Notes: generated by a model from the sequence alone, not told the origin. A stretch of 64,000 bases of DNA from Crambe crambe (GCA_963924555.1 OZ004593.1:4522480-4586479); one strand, 5' to 3'; positions 35,211 to 46,549 are shown, counted from the stretch's first letter. Numbers and translations: made by a program.

Positions 35211-35439
35211 ACGAAGAAGTATTGCAAATGATCCTGGTGACCTGGTAAAGTTTGGAGTAATGATTCCAAGGAGTCCTGTTGATGTTTGAAGATCACCTGT
35301 GTAGAATTCAGCGCGCAATTACACGTATGATCTGCTAAAGTGCGTAAATACGTGATAACACATCAAGCATCGCGTTTGTGCGTTCGGAGATACGCGCTTT
35401 ATCGTATAATTCCGCAGAAAAAGGCATAAAAACGGCAAT

Positions 35440-35671
35440 AATCTCGCGTAAAATAACATCTACACGTGCCGTTTATCAGACAAGAAAGACCTGTTGTCCA
35501 AGGTTCTTCTTCGAGCCTACCTTGGAGGAGGTTTGCGAGTGTGCCTTTTGCTTTAGGTGCTACCAGGAGGATGGAACAGAGTGGGTGGAGTGTGGGTGTG
35601 GCTGCTGGGTCCATGACCAGTGCATGGAAGAGGTCATACTTGATAGCAATGATTTTGTCCATTTTATTTAA
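35440..35671 (+). pseudogene. PHD-like Cys-rich finger of a transposase C-terminus
   Basis: The frame reads CAFCFRCYQEDGTEWVECGC followed by GCWVHDQCMEEVI. The spacing (C-X2-C, ... W-X2-C-X1-C, ... W-X-H-X2-C) is that of the C-terminal finger seen on pogo-like and other transposases (compare about 13945-14090). The rest of the protein is missing, and the region upstream (35210-35440) is not coding. Confidence 0.5.
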
Positions 35672-35899
35672 ACTAGCAACTATGTTTTGCTTCCATACTT
35701 TTTTTTTTCCAATTTACTGCCTTGAATACAGTGGTAGCTAATGGTGCTTTTTCTCAGAATGGTACCTTAGAAATGAAAAAGTGGTAAATGGTCGACCGTA
35801 GCTTCTACATAGAACGATAATAGTAACGGTCGTCGATAAAAGAACGACATGTAGATGATTTCAAACCACAGTTTCAACATTACAGCTATCTATTTAAGC

Positions 35900-36300
35900 A
35901 TTCAGTCAAGTCTCATTTCGTAGAGGAGATTTTGAAGTTTAAGTTTGGGCTCTCTGCTACCTGCAGGGACAAAGATAGAGAAAGCAAGGTAACTGATGAT
36001 TGATAATTGGCAGCCTACGCTAGCACTTATGACGAATTTAGATACTAGGAAAATATAGGAGTTGGCAAGACCAAAAGAGAAGTGATCTCTATTGTTAAGA
36101 GGACACTACTTAAGAAGGGGAGGAGCCTTGATAGTTTTTCGCATGGATGAATCAATGAAGTACTAAGAGAAGATGCAATAGAGCCACAAGATATAATCCA
36201 GTGTCTAAGTAAAAACCAGCACACACACTCTCAAGACTTTTGCTACAGAAAAAAGTAGGTGGGAAGAGGTTGGTTAGCCAGCTGCAATGCAAAAAAGCAC
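35900..36300 (+). pseudogene. Fragment with pogo-type helix-turn-helix
   Basis: GVGKTKREVISIVKRTLLKK (about 36060-36120) matches the GYGKTRKEVLVGVETSLKRK block of the pogo-like ORF at 46550. Surrounding sequence is degraded. It lies just left of transposon copy 2. Confidence 0.4.
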
Positions 36301-36501
36301 ATGAGCACTTGTGACAAGAATGCAAGAATATGTGAGTGAAGAATCAGTTAATGAACAGTACATTGAACTTTCTAGAGCCATTGCTGATGAAACTGGACTG
36401 CTTTACAAAGGTCAAAAAGTAATACTACCAATTTCTTCAAGAACAGATATAGCAAAGTTTTTCTCAATCCAGATTGTGTTGTTATGGAATGATTTGAACT
36501 A

Positions 36502-36670
36502 CACTGTTAAAAATGGGGTGTAAGTATACACCTAAAAAGGTGTACACTATACGCTTTAAAAACTCTACCCTTGGAGTGTAAAGTTAAGGTGTATATATTC
36601 ACTACATTGGTGTATCTTTCATCTTTTTGCAGGTGTAAACTATACAACAGAGGTGTATATTATCTACTAC
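36502..36670 (+). repeat. Left terminal and subterminal repeats, copy 2
   Basis: The terminal repeat is followed by AGTATACACC, AAAGGTGTACACTATACGC, TTAAGGTGTATATATTCAC, GGTGTATC, GCAGGTGTAAACTATAC and GAGGTGTATATTATC. A GGTGTA motif occurs every 20-40 bp and continues to about 36870 beyond the nested MITE. Confidence 0.85.
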
Positions 36671-36674
36671 ATTT

Positions 36675-36832
36675 GTGACAGTCGAGGGTAGAAATCAAAC
36701 TTTATTCACGCTTCTACTTTTGAAAAAAAAAAGTTCGAAAGGCAGAAAATTTTATTTTAAAGCATCAGTCATGATAAAAGTAAACTTTGAAAAAAACGTG
36801 AATAAAGTTTGATTTCTACCCTCGACTGTCAC
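36675..36832. mobile_element. MITE, GTGACAGTCGAGGG family, nested
   Basis: Inverted ends GTGACAGTCGAGGGTAGAAA / TTTCTACCCTCGACTGTCAC are perfect and continue about 15 bp further. Flanking ATTT on both sides is a candidate 4-bp target duplication. It interrupts the subterminal repeat array of transposon copy 2, so it inserted later. The relative at 18585-18684 is shorter. Confidence 0.88.
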
Positions 36833-36992
36833 ATTTGTATATCCTTCAGGTATAAACTGTACCACATAGGTATAAAAAATTTTTAAACCAGCTCTGATAA
36901 AAGAGAATAATATAAAATAAGTAGCTAAGCAGAAAGCAGCTACTGCACATGATATAATAAATGAAATAACCAAGATAAGAACATAACTAAGA

Positions 36993-39900
36993 CTAAGCTG
37001 CAGTGTCCATTCGTTTTAGTGAGGTAACCATTTCAATTACTGAAGGTGGATCCCTCTGGGTGTCATATATACTTAAAATATAGTGTTGAACCATTATTAG
37101 AAGGGCATATAAAGTTTTTGGGTAGGCTATATCAAAAACAAAGTAAGTTCCAATAAGATGAAGTAAGGCAGTTTGAAAAATGGAGAATTCATATATTGGG
37201 TCTTCTTCAACTATAACATGAAATGTGGTTTCTTCACTGGAATAACACACCACTATGTAAGGAGCTTTCAACTGCACAGATTTGGCAAAACTTGATAGGT
37301 CATCCGAATCCTTAAAAAAAGATCATAATCATTATCATTGATCTGTAGCTATAGTAAAGAGAGTTACCTTTGCAATATAGACTAGTCTTTCTTTACATGT
37401 CTTTGGAACCAAAAACTCCGAAAGGAGTCGGAAAGAAATAAAACCTGAACATGAAGCAGACAATACCATGAAATTCAGTATCTGTGTACAAGCAGGACAA
37501 AATAACAGACGCACACACACAAGACTCTCACAACAAAATTATCAAGACACAGATGGACAGCACAAACATTCATACAAGAACAAAGGAACCAGCTAGATTT
37601 ACACAAGAAATAAGGCAGTCTGACACCATTTTTGAGGTGTGCACTATTACGAACATGGAGAGAAGAGTACTTGTCATCACAGACGAATAACAAAGTCACC
37701 AGAGGGGATACAGATGTAAATACACAAACTCTTCACACAAGAACAAAACCCACAGACACGCGCACACACAAAAAGATTCTCCAAGGCACATCATTGAGGT
37801 GTGCACTATTAAGAATGAGCAACACAGATGCACAAGACAACAAAAGCAAAGTCATCAGAGAGGGTCACATAGATGCACAAACAATATAGCAAAGTTATTA
37901 GGACAGATGCACGTGTATAAACCTCTCCTACAAGATAGACACAACACACAAACCTCTTCTACAAGAGCAAAGTCACCAGAGAGGACACAGATATACACAA
38001 AAACTTTCACAAAAAATTCATCAGGAGACAGACACACACGCACAAATCCCTCCTACAAGAGGAAGTCATCAGGACACAAACACACAATACACAAACCTCT
38101 CCTACAAGAGCAAAGTCATCAGAGAGGGCACAGACACATGCACAAACCCTCATGCAAGAACAAAGTCTTCATCAAGACACAGACGCACACACACAAACCC
38201 CTCCTAAAAGAGTAAACAAACCAGTAGTCATGGGCCAACACAAAACCAAACCTCCCAGCTATACTAGTAACAACTATAATAAGAGAAATGAAAAAAAAAA
38301 GTAGGGATGACCATTGCTTTAAAAAAGTAAGGAAATAAGGGTAGGCTATGAAGAATGGAAGGATGGAAATGGGATCAATCTTTGTTCTGAATATTCAGCC
38401 AACAATCCCTACATATACGCACTATTATCTGAAGCTACCCAACATATATGTAGGGATTGTTGGCTGGATATAAAGAAAAAAGATTGATCCCATTTCCATC
38501 CTTCCATAACCTATCCTTGTTTCCTTACTTTTTCAAGCAATGGTCATCCCTACATCTTTTTTCAATACGCGTCATCCCTACATAAAGAGAGCTACTGCTC
38601 GCTCTGATGCTAACTTTAGAACAATAAACTGCCCATAGCTGCAGAGTAACTGTGCATGGGTACAGGCTAGTTAATACCAGAGGTGGATTCCACAGACAAA
38701 CCCACATACATAAAACACATTCAGTCATGTACATACCTTGATCAAATTGTCCTGCGTCTGATGAGGATTCATCCAAATGATCCAGCAACTGCTTCACCTT
38801 GGGTCGGTTAGACTTTTCCAAGTGCGAGTACGAAATAATCCTGTTCTGCCACAGAGACCATTCTTCCATCAAAGAATTAACACTTACTCCATCATCCAAG
38901 CCAATAACAGTTTTAAATTCTTCCCTAAACTGAAATAAAAGTAATATGATAAGGATTACCTAAATGCTACAATAATAGTAATAACTTACAATCTTTCTAA
39001 ATTTGAGAGAAGGATACATTTCCAATACTTCAGACACGTGAGGCAAGTCCTCTTGAATCCACTTGCGCCTGTTCCCATATGTAGAAGAAGTAAGTTTTTG
39101 GACAGTTGCCATACACCTATTCTTCTTTCGCTTTTTACACTCCTCTTTAAGAGTGATAATACTAGCCTCAAATGACTCATCCAATTGTAAATCAGTGCTA
39201 TCAGACCCAACACGTGCTGACTTCTTTCGTTTGCGAGGTGGCTCTTCAGAACTAGTAGTAGATGGTGTGAATGATCTTCTTAAAAATTTGAATCTATCCC
39301 GTAGTTTCTTTTTCCATGAACCCTATTACAAGTCATACAATAGCAAAGTCACACCATTGCAATAGCATGGGCTGGAGATCTAAGTTACACATGGGATCTA
39401 AACACCTACTTCCTGGATAAAGTATGCTGGCAAACCCCAGACTAAAATTACCACACTTACATAGCCTGTACTTCCAATATCATCCTTCAAGGTAGGATAC
39501 TTTTCTATAAGTTTACGACACACTAAATTGTACTGTTCACTACTTGGTGATTTTGTATGGATCATCACTAAACAAGAAAGTGATTGTATTATTTCTGTAC
39601 GGATTCGTTTTGTCAATCTGCCTGTAGTGATTGCCTCTTCTGTTCGAGTAGAAAAATTTGCAGGGATTTCAAAATTGTGATGCCATTGATCTTGACTGCT
39701 GCCTTCACAAGGTAACTTGAAAAACAAAAACAAAAAAATTTATCAATACAATGAATCAAAAGCACAAAAACACTAGGCAATGTTTAGTAAGGTCGCTATT
39801 TCTATCTTGGAGGCACAGTCACTTCTCACTCACCCCCTTTACTGAATCTCCCCACCCAACCCAACCCAACCCCTGCATTAACAGGAAACATAGAGTTATC

Positions 39901-40286
39901 AGTTATAACCACTAAAACTTAATTACCTTGGCATTTTTCTGTGGAGGTAAATCTTTCTCAAGTGGCAACTCATGAAGTGATGAATAGCTGCCTTTGGCAA
40001 TATCCTACAATACAGTAATTTAGCTAGTCTGTAATATTTGCTTAGCTAGTCAGCTTACCTTCTCATCCAAAACAATTTTTTCTAGGCTAATTCTGTCGAC
40101 AATTCTTGGTGAAATTTCTTTCAGATGCTCACTAGTCATAAGCAGTAATGTCTCCCCATTCACACCATGCATTTTAATATCAACTACACCCTGAGGAATA
40201 TCTTTGGATAGTAGGAATTCACCGAGTTCTTCAACAGACAAATCTTTGACGCTACTGGCGCTGCTAGCCATCGTACGTCTTTCCAC
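36993..40286 (-). CDS. SAMD3-like SAM-domain protein, copy 2
   Basis: Seven exons give one uninterrupted 493-aa frame: 40286-40059, 40004-39927, 39715-39461, 39322-38990, 38929-38737, 37444-37368 and 37310-36993, all GT-AG. Exon number and intron phases match copy 1. A SAM domain is at residues 14-75 (LSVEELGEFLLSKDIPQGVV, LLLMTSEHLKEIS). Then come FEIPANFSTRTEEAI, YNLVCRKLIEKYPTLKDDIG, GSWKKKLRDRFKFLRRSF, a basic KRKKS segment, HVSEVLEMYPSLKF and a C-terminal domain with APYIVVCYSSEE and GTYFVFDIAYPKTLYALL. This is SAMD3-like architecture. Protein identity to copy 1 looks low outside these blocks, so the copies are old relative to each other and yet both open. The fifth intron (1.3 kb) is swollen by a foldback element and a minisatellite. 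An alternative start is MASSAS, five codons downstream. Confidence 0.85.
37484..38220 (+). repeat. Imperfect minisatellite in an intron
   Basis: Degenerate units of roughly 55-65 bp with the core CAAACCTCTCCTACAAGAGC, then AAAGTCATCAGAGAGG and GACACAGACACAC. The open frames across it are artefacts of composition. It lies within the fifth intron of the SAMD3-like gene. Confidence 0.7.
38288..38565. mobile_element. Foldback element
   Basis: Two arms of about 110-125 bp (38288-38416 and 38443-38565) are reverse complements with few mismatches. GTAGGGATGACCATTGCTTT is mirrored by AAGCAATGGTCATCCCTAC, and CCAACAATCCCTACATAT meets ATATATGTAGGGATTGTTGG near the centre. No coding capacity: a non-autonomous foldback or MITE in the intron of the SAMD3-like gene. 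Confidence 0.88.
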
Positions 40287-40464
40287 TACTTTGCAGCTGC
40301 TTTGTAAGTTTCTCCAGCGGCTCTATAAATTTGCACATGCGCACTTCAATCTTTAGTGGTGTGCACCTTTAAGAAACTGTGTAACTAAGACAACTGAATG
40401 CTCTCGATCGCAACTCCTGACCGTATAGATCGCGATCTCCTGACCGTATATTTTTGCTAGCTAG
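40287..40464. promoter_or_regulatory. Bidirectional promoter region, copy 2
   Basis: 178 bp between divergent ATGs. A direct repeat of about 23 bp (GATCGCAACTCCTGACCGTA then GATCGCGATCTCCTGACCGT, about 40407-40450) sits just before the transposase ATG. Copy 1 has an unrelated direct repeat in the same place. Confidence 0.6.
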
Positions 40465-43461
40465 ATGGATCCATCAAGTATAAAATTGTGTCAACTCTGC
40501 TCTTTCAAGGCACCAGACCTGAAATATCTATTGAAACATATTCGCCAAGTGCATGCCCACAAGCCTGGATTTCAAATAGTATGTGGTCTTAGCTCTTGTC
40601 CAAAGAGGTTTGGAAACTTTGAAGTGTTTCGCAACCATGTTTATGACTTTCACACTAATCATGAAACTGTTGTACCCCAGACATCTTCACTTTCTAATGA
40701 AGAAGAGCTTTGTAATGAATCACCCGAAAATGAAAATTCCTATGAAGAATGTTCTCATTCCAAGAAGATTAGAGTAGCAACATGGATACTGAAAGTTCAA
40801 GAGACCTATAAACTCCCTCAGTCTACTATGGAAAGTATTCTGAAGGACACTACTGGACTCATCCAGGATTTATTGATCGATATTCGTGATGATGTTGAAT
40901 CCTGTCTGACTAATGCAGGGGTTAATTTTTCCAATGTTTCAGGACTCTCTGAGCTGTTTGACTCATCATCTCTATACGCCAATCCTTTTTCAGGTCTAGA
41001 TAACCAATATTCTCAGTTGAAATTCTATAAAGACAAGCTTAATTTAGTGGTATGTTACTATTTCTGCTTTTATCAGTATTAGCATGTTTTTATGATTTTT
41101 CATGTGCAGGAGCCTCAGCCTGTACTTTTAGGTACGGAGAAGCAGTGGAAGGGAAGTGGGACAAAGAGATCATATGCTGATGTACGGGAAGAGATGATGT
41201 ATATTCCAATCCTAAAAACTATTCAAAACTTGCTTGATGACCCGGGGATTCTAAAACAAGTATGTTGGAGTCCTGATTAAGGTTTGGACAGATTGTCTCA
41301 AGAAAATTCATCCTTTATTTGGAGGTTAATCAATATTCTCTTGCAGATTGATGATGGTCATAAATCAACAGATTTAGTTATGCGAGATTTCTGTGATGGA
41401 AAAAAGTTTTCTCAGCATCCGTTACTCAAGAAAGACCCTTCATTTCTTCAAATTGCTCTCTATTACGACGATCTTGAAGTTTGTAATCCGATTGGATCCA
41501 GGCGTATTATTCACAAACTTGGTAATACACTCTATTTGATAATGTTTGATAATTCCATGTGCTATTTTCATTGTACAGCTGTATTTTACTTTTTTCTTTG
41601 TAATATTGATCCAATGCTTCGATCAAAAGTGAGACGAATACAGCTGGTAGCAATTGCTAAGAGTGAACACTTCAAAAGGTATGGCGCTAATCTCATTTTG
41701 CAACCAATGATTGAGGACATAAAGAAGTTGGTAAGTGCATGACTGATCTGCTGAGCTGTGCTTAAATTTTTTTACAGGAGGCAGGTTATATATTCAACAT
41801 TGGTGGTGTGCCTAAAGTTAAATACGGAACCATCTGCTTACTACCAGCAGATAACCTTGCTAGCAATGCTTTAGGTGGGTTTAAAGAGGGTTCAACTGCA
41901 AATCGAGGCTGCCGTCACTGTCTTTCTACGCCATCTGAAATGAAGTCAATTTTTTCTGAATCGCAACTAGTTTTGCGTACTTCTGATGATCATTCTATGA
42001 AGTGTGATCAACTAGATGCAGCTGCTACTCAGCATAACCGTGATGCTCTATCTACTGAATTTGGTATCAACCACCGATCCATTTTAAACCAATTACAGTA
42101 CTTTGATGTCTGCTCTGGAGCCCTAGTTCAAGATGTCATGCATGATGTACTTGAAGGTGTGTTAATTACATGACCACAACATTATGCATGCATGTTGGTG
42201 TATGGTGCATTTTATGCAGGCATGCTTGAATATGAGACGAAGGAACTTTTAATCAGCATGAATCATATTATTCACTGGACTACTTAAACCAGCAAATAGC
42301 TGGCATAGAACTTGGCTACATGGAGAGCCGAGATAGACCATCACAAATTAGTTTAAGTACATTGAACAGTGTGGACCACAAATTGAAACAAGAAGGTACG
42401 TATAATTGAAAGAAATAATAATTATATAGCTAATAATAATATGGTGTTAGCTCTACAGATGTGGCTATTAGGAAGGTTGCTTCCTGTCATGGTTGGGGAT
42501 AAAGTTCCTGTTGGCGATGAACACTGGTTAAATTATCTTGATCTTTTGACGATTACGGATCTTCTTTTAGCTCCGGAGATCACTGAAGATGACATTTCTC
42601 ACCTGTCAGTTTTGATCAAAGATCATCATCAAGAATTGTCAAACTATATCCTCATGCATCGGTAACACCCAAGATGCACTACCTCATACATATGGCGAGG
42701 CTCATACTTGAGTAGGTCTATAAGGTTTAGGGGTTCACAACTTAATATGTGGTTGAATTTTTCTAGGTACGGGCCATTACGACAGTACTGGACCACAAGA
42801 TTTGAGGCAAAACATTCCTATTTCAAGAAGTTAACTCAACATATAGGCAATTTCATTAACCTGCCTTACACTTTAGCAGTACGGCATCAAAAATTTCAAT
42901 GCTATCACAAACTGAACAGCAAAGACTACTCTTCTGGAGTCATTGATGTTGGCCCAGGTGAATTTCTGATGATGTGCGTTACTATTGTTATGACTTGTGC
43001 ATCTACACTTTTATTTTGTAGCTACAACTATTCCTGTTGTGACAGCTCCAAGTAGTATACCAAGCTCGGGTGCAGATATACAAAGGTGTGTAACCAGTTA
43101 CATGACCACTTAGACAAGGATGCAAATTATTATTAGGGTTAAATGGATTGAACTGGATGGTACCATGTACAAGAAACCCTCTACTTTGGTACTACGCAAT
43201 AATGAATCCGAGGACTATCCAACATTTGGAAAGTTACTTGACATATTCTTGACAGATTCAAAAGTCTATTTTGAAGTACAGGAGTATACTACACTAGAAT
43301 TTAATAGCCATTTTCATTGTTTCACTGTTCAATTAAGTAGTGTTAAACGAATTGTAAGTCAAAATCAACTTTTCTCACACTATCCACATCAAATCAGGCC
43401 CCTACCATGTAACAATGGTGTTTTGTGCATTATTCCAAAGCATCATTTTGTAAGCTCATGA
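40465..43461 (+). pseudogene. C2H2/CACTA-like transposase with two frameshifts
   Basis: Exons: 40465-41049, 41110-41259, 41347-41521, 41579-41730, 41778-42156, 42220-about 42393, 42451-about 42710, 42767-about 42956, about 43022-43086 and about 43137-43461; roughly 800 aa. Two zinc fingers come first (CQLCSFKAPDLKYLLKHIRQ..H; CGLSSCPKRFGNFEVFRNHV..H). Next are CDGKKFSQHPLL, IALYYDDLEVCNPIGSRR, VRRIQLVAIAKSEHFKRYG, CLLPADNLASNALGGFKEG, GCRHC, YFDVCSGALVQDVMHDVLEG, WLLGRLLPVMVG, LAPEITEDD, YGPLRQYWTTRFEAKHSYFK and a C-terminal WIELDG domain. The YYDD-NPLGS ... D-N-G-F ... CRHC order resembles tnp2/Transposase_21 of CACTA elements. One-base deletions near 42277 and near 42650 break it; all splice sites still look good. 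Confidence 0.85.
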
Positions 43462-43464
43462 AAT

Positions 43465-43598
43465 TATACATATACACCCTTATTATTACAGTTTACACCA
43501 TAGTATTGTTATTATTTACACCATTGTAAATTTACACCCCAGATGATACTAAATTATACACCCATGGGTACTTTATATACACCCCATTTTTAACAGTG
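43465..43598 (-). repeat. Right terminal and subterminal repeats, copy 2
   Basis: TATACACCC, AGTTTACACCATAG, TTTACACCATTG, TTTACACCCCAG, TATACACCCATG and TATACACCCC are spaced 15-30 bp apart, ending in the terminal repeat. They are inverted relative to the left end. Confidence 0.88.
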
Positions 43599-43599
43599 T

Positions 43600-44580
43600 A
43601 CCCCCTTGAGAGTTGTATCCAGTATGAAACAGTACACTAAATTTCTATTGAAAAGGTTTGTGGGATGGTATTATTACAGCAGGTGTATCACAAATACAAT
43701 CCGAGGCAGCTAAAACCACACCCAAAGACCATCAAAATGGGAAGGAGAGATGTGAAGGAGACATCTTGTGTGAGTCTCATCACACATTTACACCTAACCT
43801 CACGCTCTCGTGGTGGATATATTGATGCAGTGTTACAACTGTGAAGATGGTTGATGAGGTAGAAACTTCCAGATTTGAGTGAATCAAAAAATTGAGGGAA
43901 AGAGAGAGATTTACACATCTGGTGACAGTACCAGTTAAAGATAGCATGAAGCAGTTAAGAATTGTTTCAAATTCAGCTGGTAGGGAATCCCTCACATGCA
44001 CAACATAACAAAAATCAGTAGAATAAAAAACGAAGCAATGCTAGTATAATTTATGGGGATAATAAACAACAATAAACTCACAAAAGTTATACTAAAACAT
44101 TTAAGAGTTGGTTGGCATTATCCAAAGGTAGGAACAAAACTGCCATACTAAGCAAGCTAACTATAATACTTGCTAGTAAAGATTTTTTTTGCAGTCTGGA
44201 TTAACGGTGGTTATGGAGAGTGCAAGTTAACGGTTATGCAGAGTGTAAGTCCTTTATTATTATTATTTTTTGCAGTAATACTTTACCTCCCAATTAATCC
44301 CCCCTCCATTCAAGGCTATGTAAATAAAGACACATCACAATGTAGAGATAAGCAGAATCTATATGCCCTTGAAGAAAATCATACTCCAGTACTATTTATA
44401 CTGTATTGAACTGTGATCTACTAGTGTGGTATAAGAAATGTCTAAGTCCAGTATAGTGTGTGTCCCTTCAGTGTTGTCACATTATCAGAGATGACTGATT
44501 CCAATAACAAGGTATGGACTTAATTGCAGTAAATTCTTGTGCCCTTTATTCTCCAATCTTGTAAACAGAGAATGATTCCA
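43600..44580. other. No gene seen
   Basis: AT-rich. Short frames have no recognisable domain. Confidence 0.45.
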
Positions 44581-44582
44581 AA

Positions 44583-46110
44583 GTGAAACAATTTGGTATT
44601 ACAGTAAATACTTAAGTTTTCAAGGTGGATGCCTGTTTGAGAGATTTCTACACTAATTAAAGATAAAATAAAACTTAAAATAAATAACAACAATAATAAT
44701 AACAATTGAATTGAGATTAGCTACTGGGAAAGAATTGACTTATGTAATAAAATATCTATTTCTTGTAGTCCACATAGTGGGTTACAGATCCAGCTAGGAA
44801 ATGAATGTGAGAAGATTTAGCTCAACACATAAGATAGAAAAATAAATAAATAAATAAAAATGATTAACAATAATAATGTAGGATACATCAAGTATTTTGA
44901 GAGCATCTGGAGAGCAAAATGCAGTTCTTGTAATTCCTTAGTGCAACTGAAGTAGTCCTTTGATAGGGTAAAGTTAATTATTTACAAAAGTTTTCTATAT
45001 GGCCTGTATTACGGGATACATCGACTAATGAAAAAACCTAATGTGGTGACCAGAGAAAAGCCATTAACCCATCGCATGCCTCAGGAGGAGCTGAAACCAT
45101 TAAAGAAAAAGAACAATTGTAGCTACAATGTTCTCCTTAAAATAAAGAAAATTATCCCCTAAGTTGTATGTCATAGACCTATCCAAATATGAGGAACCAG
45201 TACTACTGAAGAGAGATAGAAGCACATTAACCATGAGTTTAAGATTACACTGCATAGAGTGGATCTAGTCCTGAGGGGTGAATGAAGCACTGGGAAGCTG
45301 GACCAAAAAGACATCAGTTTGATCCCATTAACGATCACCGTAAAAGGCTCGATATATGCAGCTGCTTATGCCAATTTTACTCTAGTAATTATCCTTCATC
45401 TCCCAAGGTCAAATTTCTATCTAAGAAGATTCTTCAATCCTACCATGTAGCACAGCAATATAATATTGAAAGAGATATGTTTCTTATTCCAACAAGCTAT
45501 GGTTATCATTTCAACTTAAGAGCTGCAAAACCTTTTATTATATAAAAGATTATTACTTTCTCCCAACACGAGTCTGATCCTCTGGTCAAATGGTCAAAAA
45601 AAAGAAAAAAAAAAGAGCATTGGTGGTTTAAAAGATGAAGTCACAAAAATTAATTACAAAGCAGTTCTTTTGGAACAAAAAACAACAAAAAATCACACAA
45701 AAATAAATAAAACAGAATAAAATTAAACAAAAAACAACAACAAATACTCACTTTGTTATATATGAAAAAGTATGAAGCAGTTATGAAACGTATTCTCTAA
45801 GTGCACCAGAACTCCTTGTATGAACAATGCAGAAATAAAACTAACATGTCAAAAATGTAATAAACTAACAATAAGTTGACAAAAATGATAACTACAAATC
45901 CAATCACTATGTATGTAAGAATATGTTAAAAATGGGTTGGCAGAGAGTATTATGCCTATGATTAACTCTCAAACAGGAATCTTGTGAAAACATTAAGTAC
46001 TTACCAATAATTTTTAAGCAGTTTAAGCATCAAATCAGCTGCGAGGGCTAAGGTTAGCCCCCTGGGGGATCTTATAAGCCATGTTCAACTTCAGTACAAG
46101 ACTCAAAATA
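44583..46110 (+). repeat. Long dispersed repeat, copy A (partner 53315-54880)
   Basis: Shared blocks in the same order as at 53315-54880: TTGGTATTACAG with TGGATGCCTGTTTGAGAG, AGGATACATCAAGTATTTTG, GAGCATCTGGAGAGCAAAA, TGAATGAAGCACTGGGAAGC, TATTGAAAGAGATATGTTTC, CAAAAATGTAATA and GCAAGGGCTAAGGTTAGCCC-like text. Small indels separate the copies. A weak reading frame (MKHWEAGPK ... IERDMFLIPTSYGYHFN, 45282-45545) suggests a decayed protein. The family is not identified. Confidence 0.8.
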
Positions 46111-46500
46111 TTCGACCAGCAATCTGTTCAAAACTTCAAACTCTGTTACCAGTAAGTGATGCAGTCATTCATGAAATTTTAGGTCTACCAGGCACAGCAA
46201 ATTTGCCGCCGCAATCAAACATTCCTTCGCTACAGCAGCAGGCCACACCAACTCAGTCAAAAAAGAATTTCATTGAGTGGCTGGATGCCATTTTCGAACA
46301 GGTGAGTCCTGGAATGAAAAAATCAAGAAACCAACGCGGCGTAGTCATCCCTGGGTCTTATGATGGCCTTAGGGGCCACGAATATGGAAAGATAGAGAGT
46401 ATGCTCAGTAAAGTCATCAATCACCGACCATCACTTATTCTCAACCGCACTGTATCAATAGTTAATCACCATTATTTGATGTTTAAAGTTTACTGAAGTG
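46110..46500 (+). CDS. Unidentified coding-like exon
   Basis: An open frame reads ICSKLQTLLPVSDAVIHEIL, then LPPQSNIPSLQQQATPTQSK, NFIEWLDAIFEQVSPGMKKS and VVIPGSYDGLRGHEYGKIES. It looks protein-like, with a Gln/Pro-rich linker, but I recognise no family. It lies at the junction between the long repeat and a pogo-like N-terminus. Confidence 0.35.
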
Positions 46501-46549
46501 CTGGGCGGGTATCCAGAAAGTTTACGGAAGAGACTTGTAAAATCTAGCT

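Larger units (their letters stand above)
36502..43598. mobile_element. Two-gene CACTA-like transposon, copy 2
   Basis: Left end CACTGTTAAAAATGGGGTG (36502) and right end CACCCCATTTTTAACAGTG (43598) are perfect inverted repeats, flanked by TA on both sides. The layout equals copy 1: minus-strand SAMD3-like gene (36993-40286), shared promoter, plus-strand zinc-finger transposase gene (40465-43461), and subterminal GTGTA/TACACC arrays at both ends. A MITE (36675-36832) and a foldback element (38288-38565) are nested in it. The transposase exons are all present but carry two frameshifts. Confidence 0.9.

Noticed and set aside
34758-35318. Minus-strand frames over the helicase remnant
   Set aside because: The plus strand carries the Walker B and later helicase motifs; minus frames lack any domain.
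37484-38215. Lys/Thr/His-rich open frames
   Set aside because: Product of an intronic minisatellite with few stop codons; no start context or domain.
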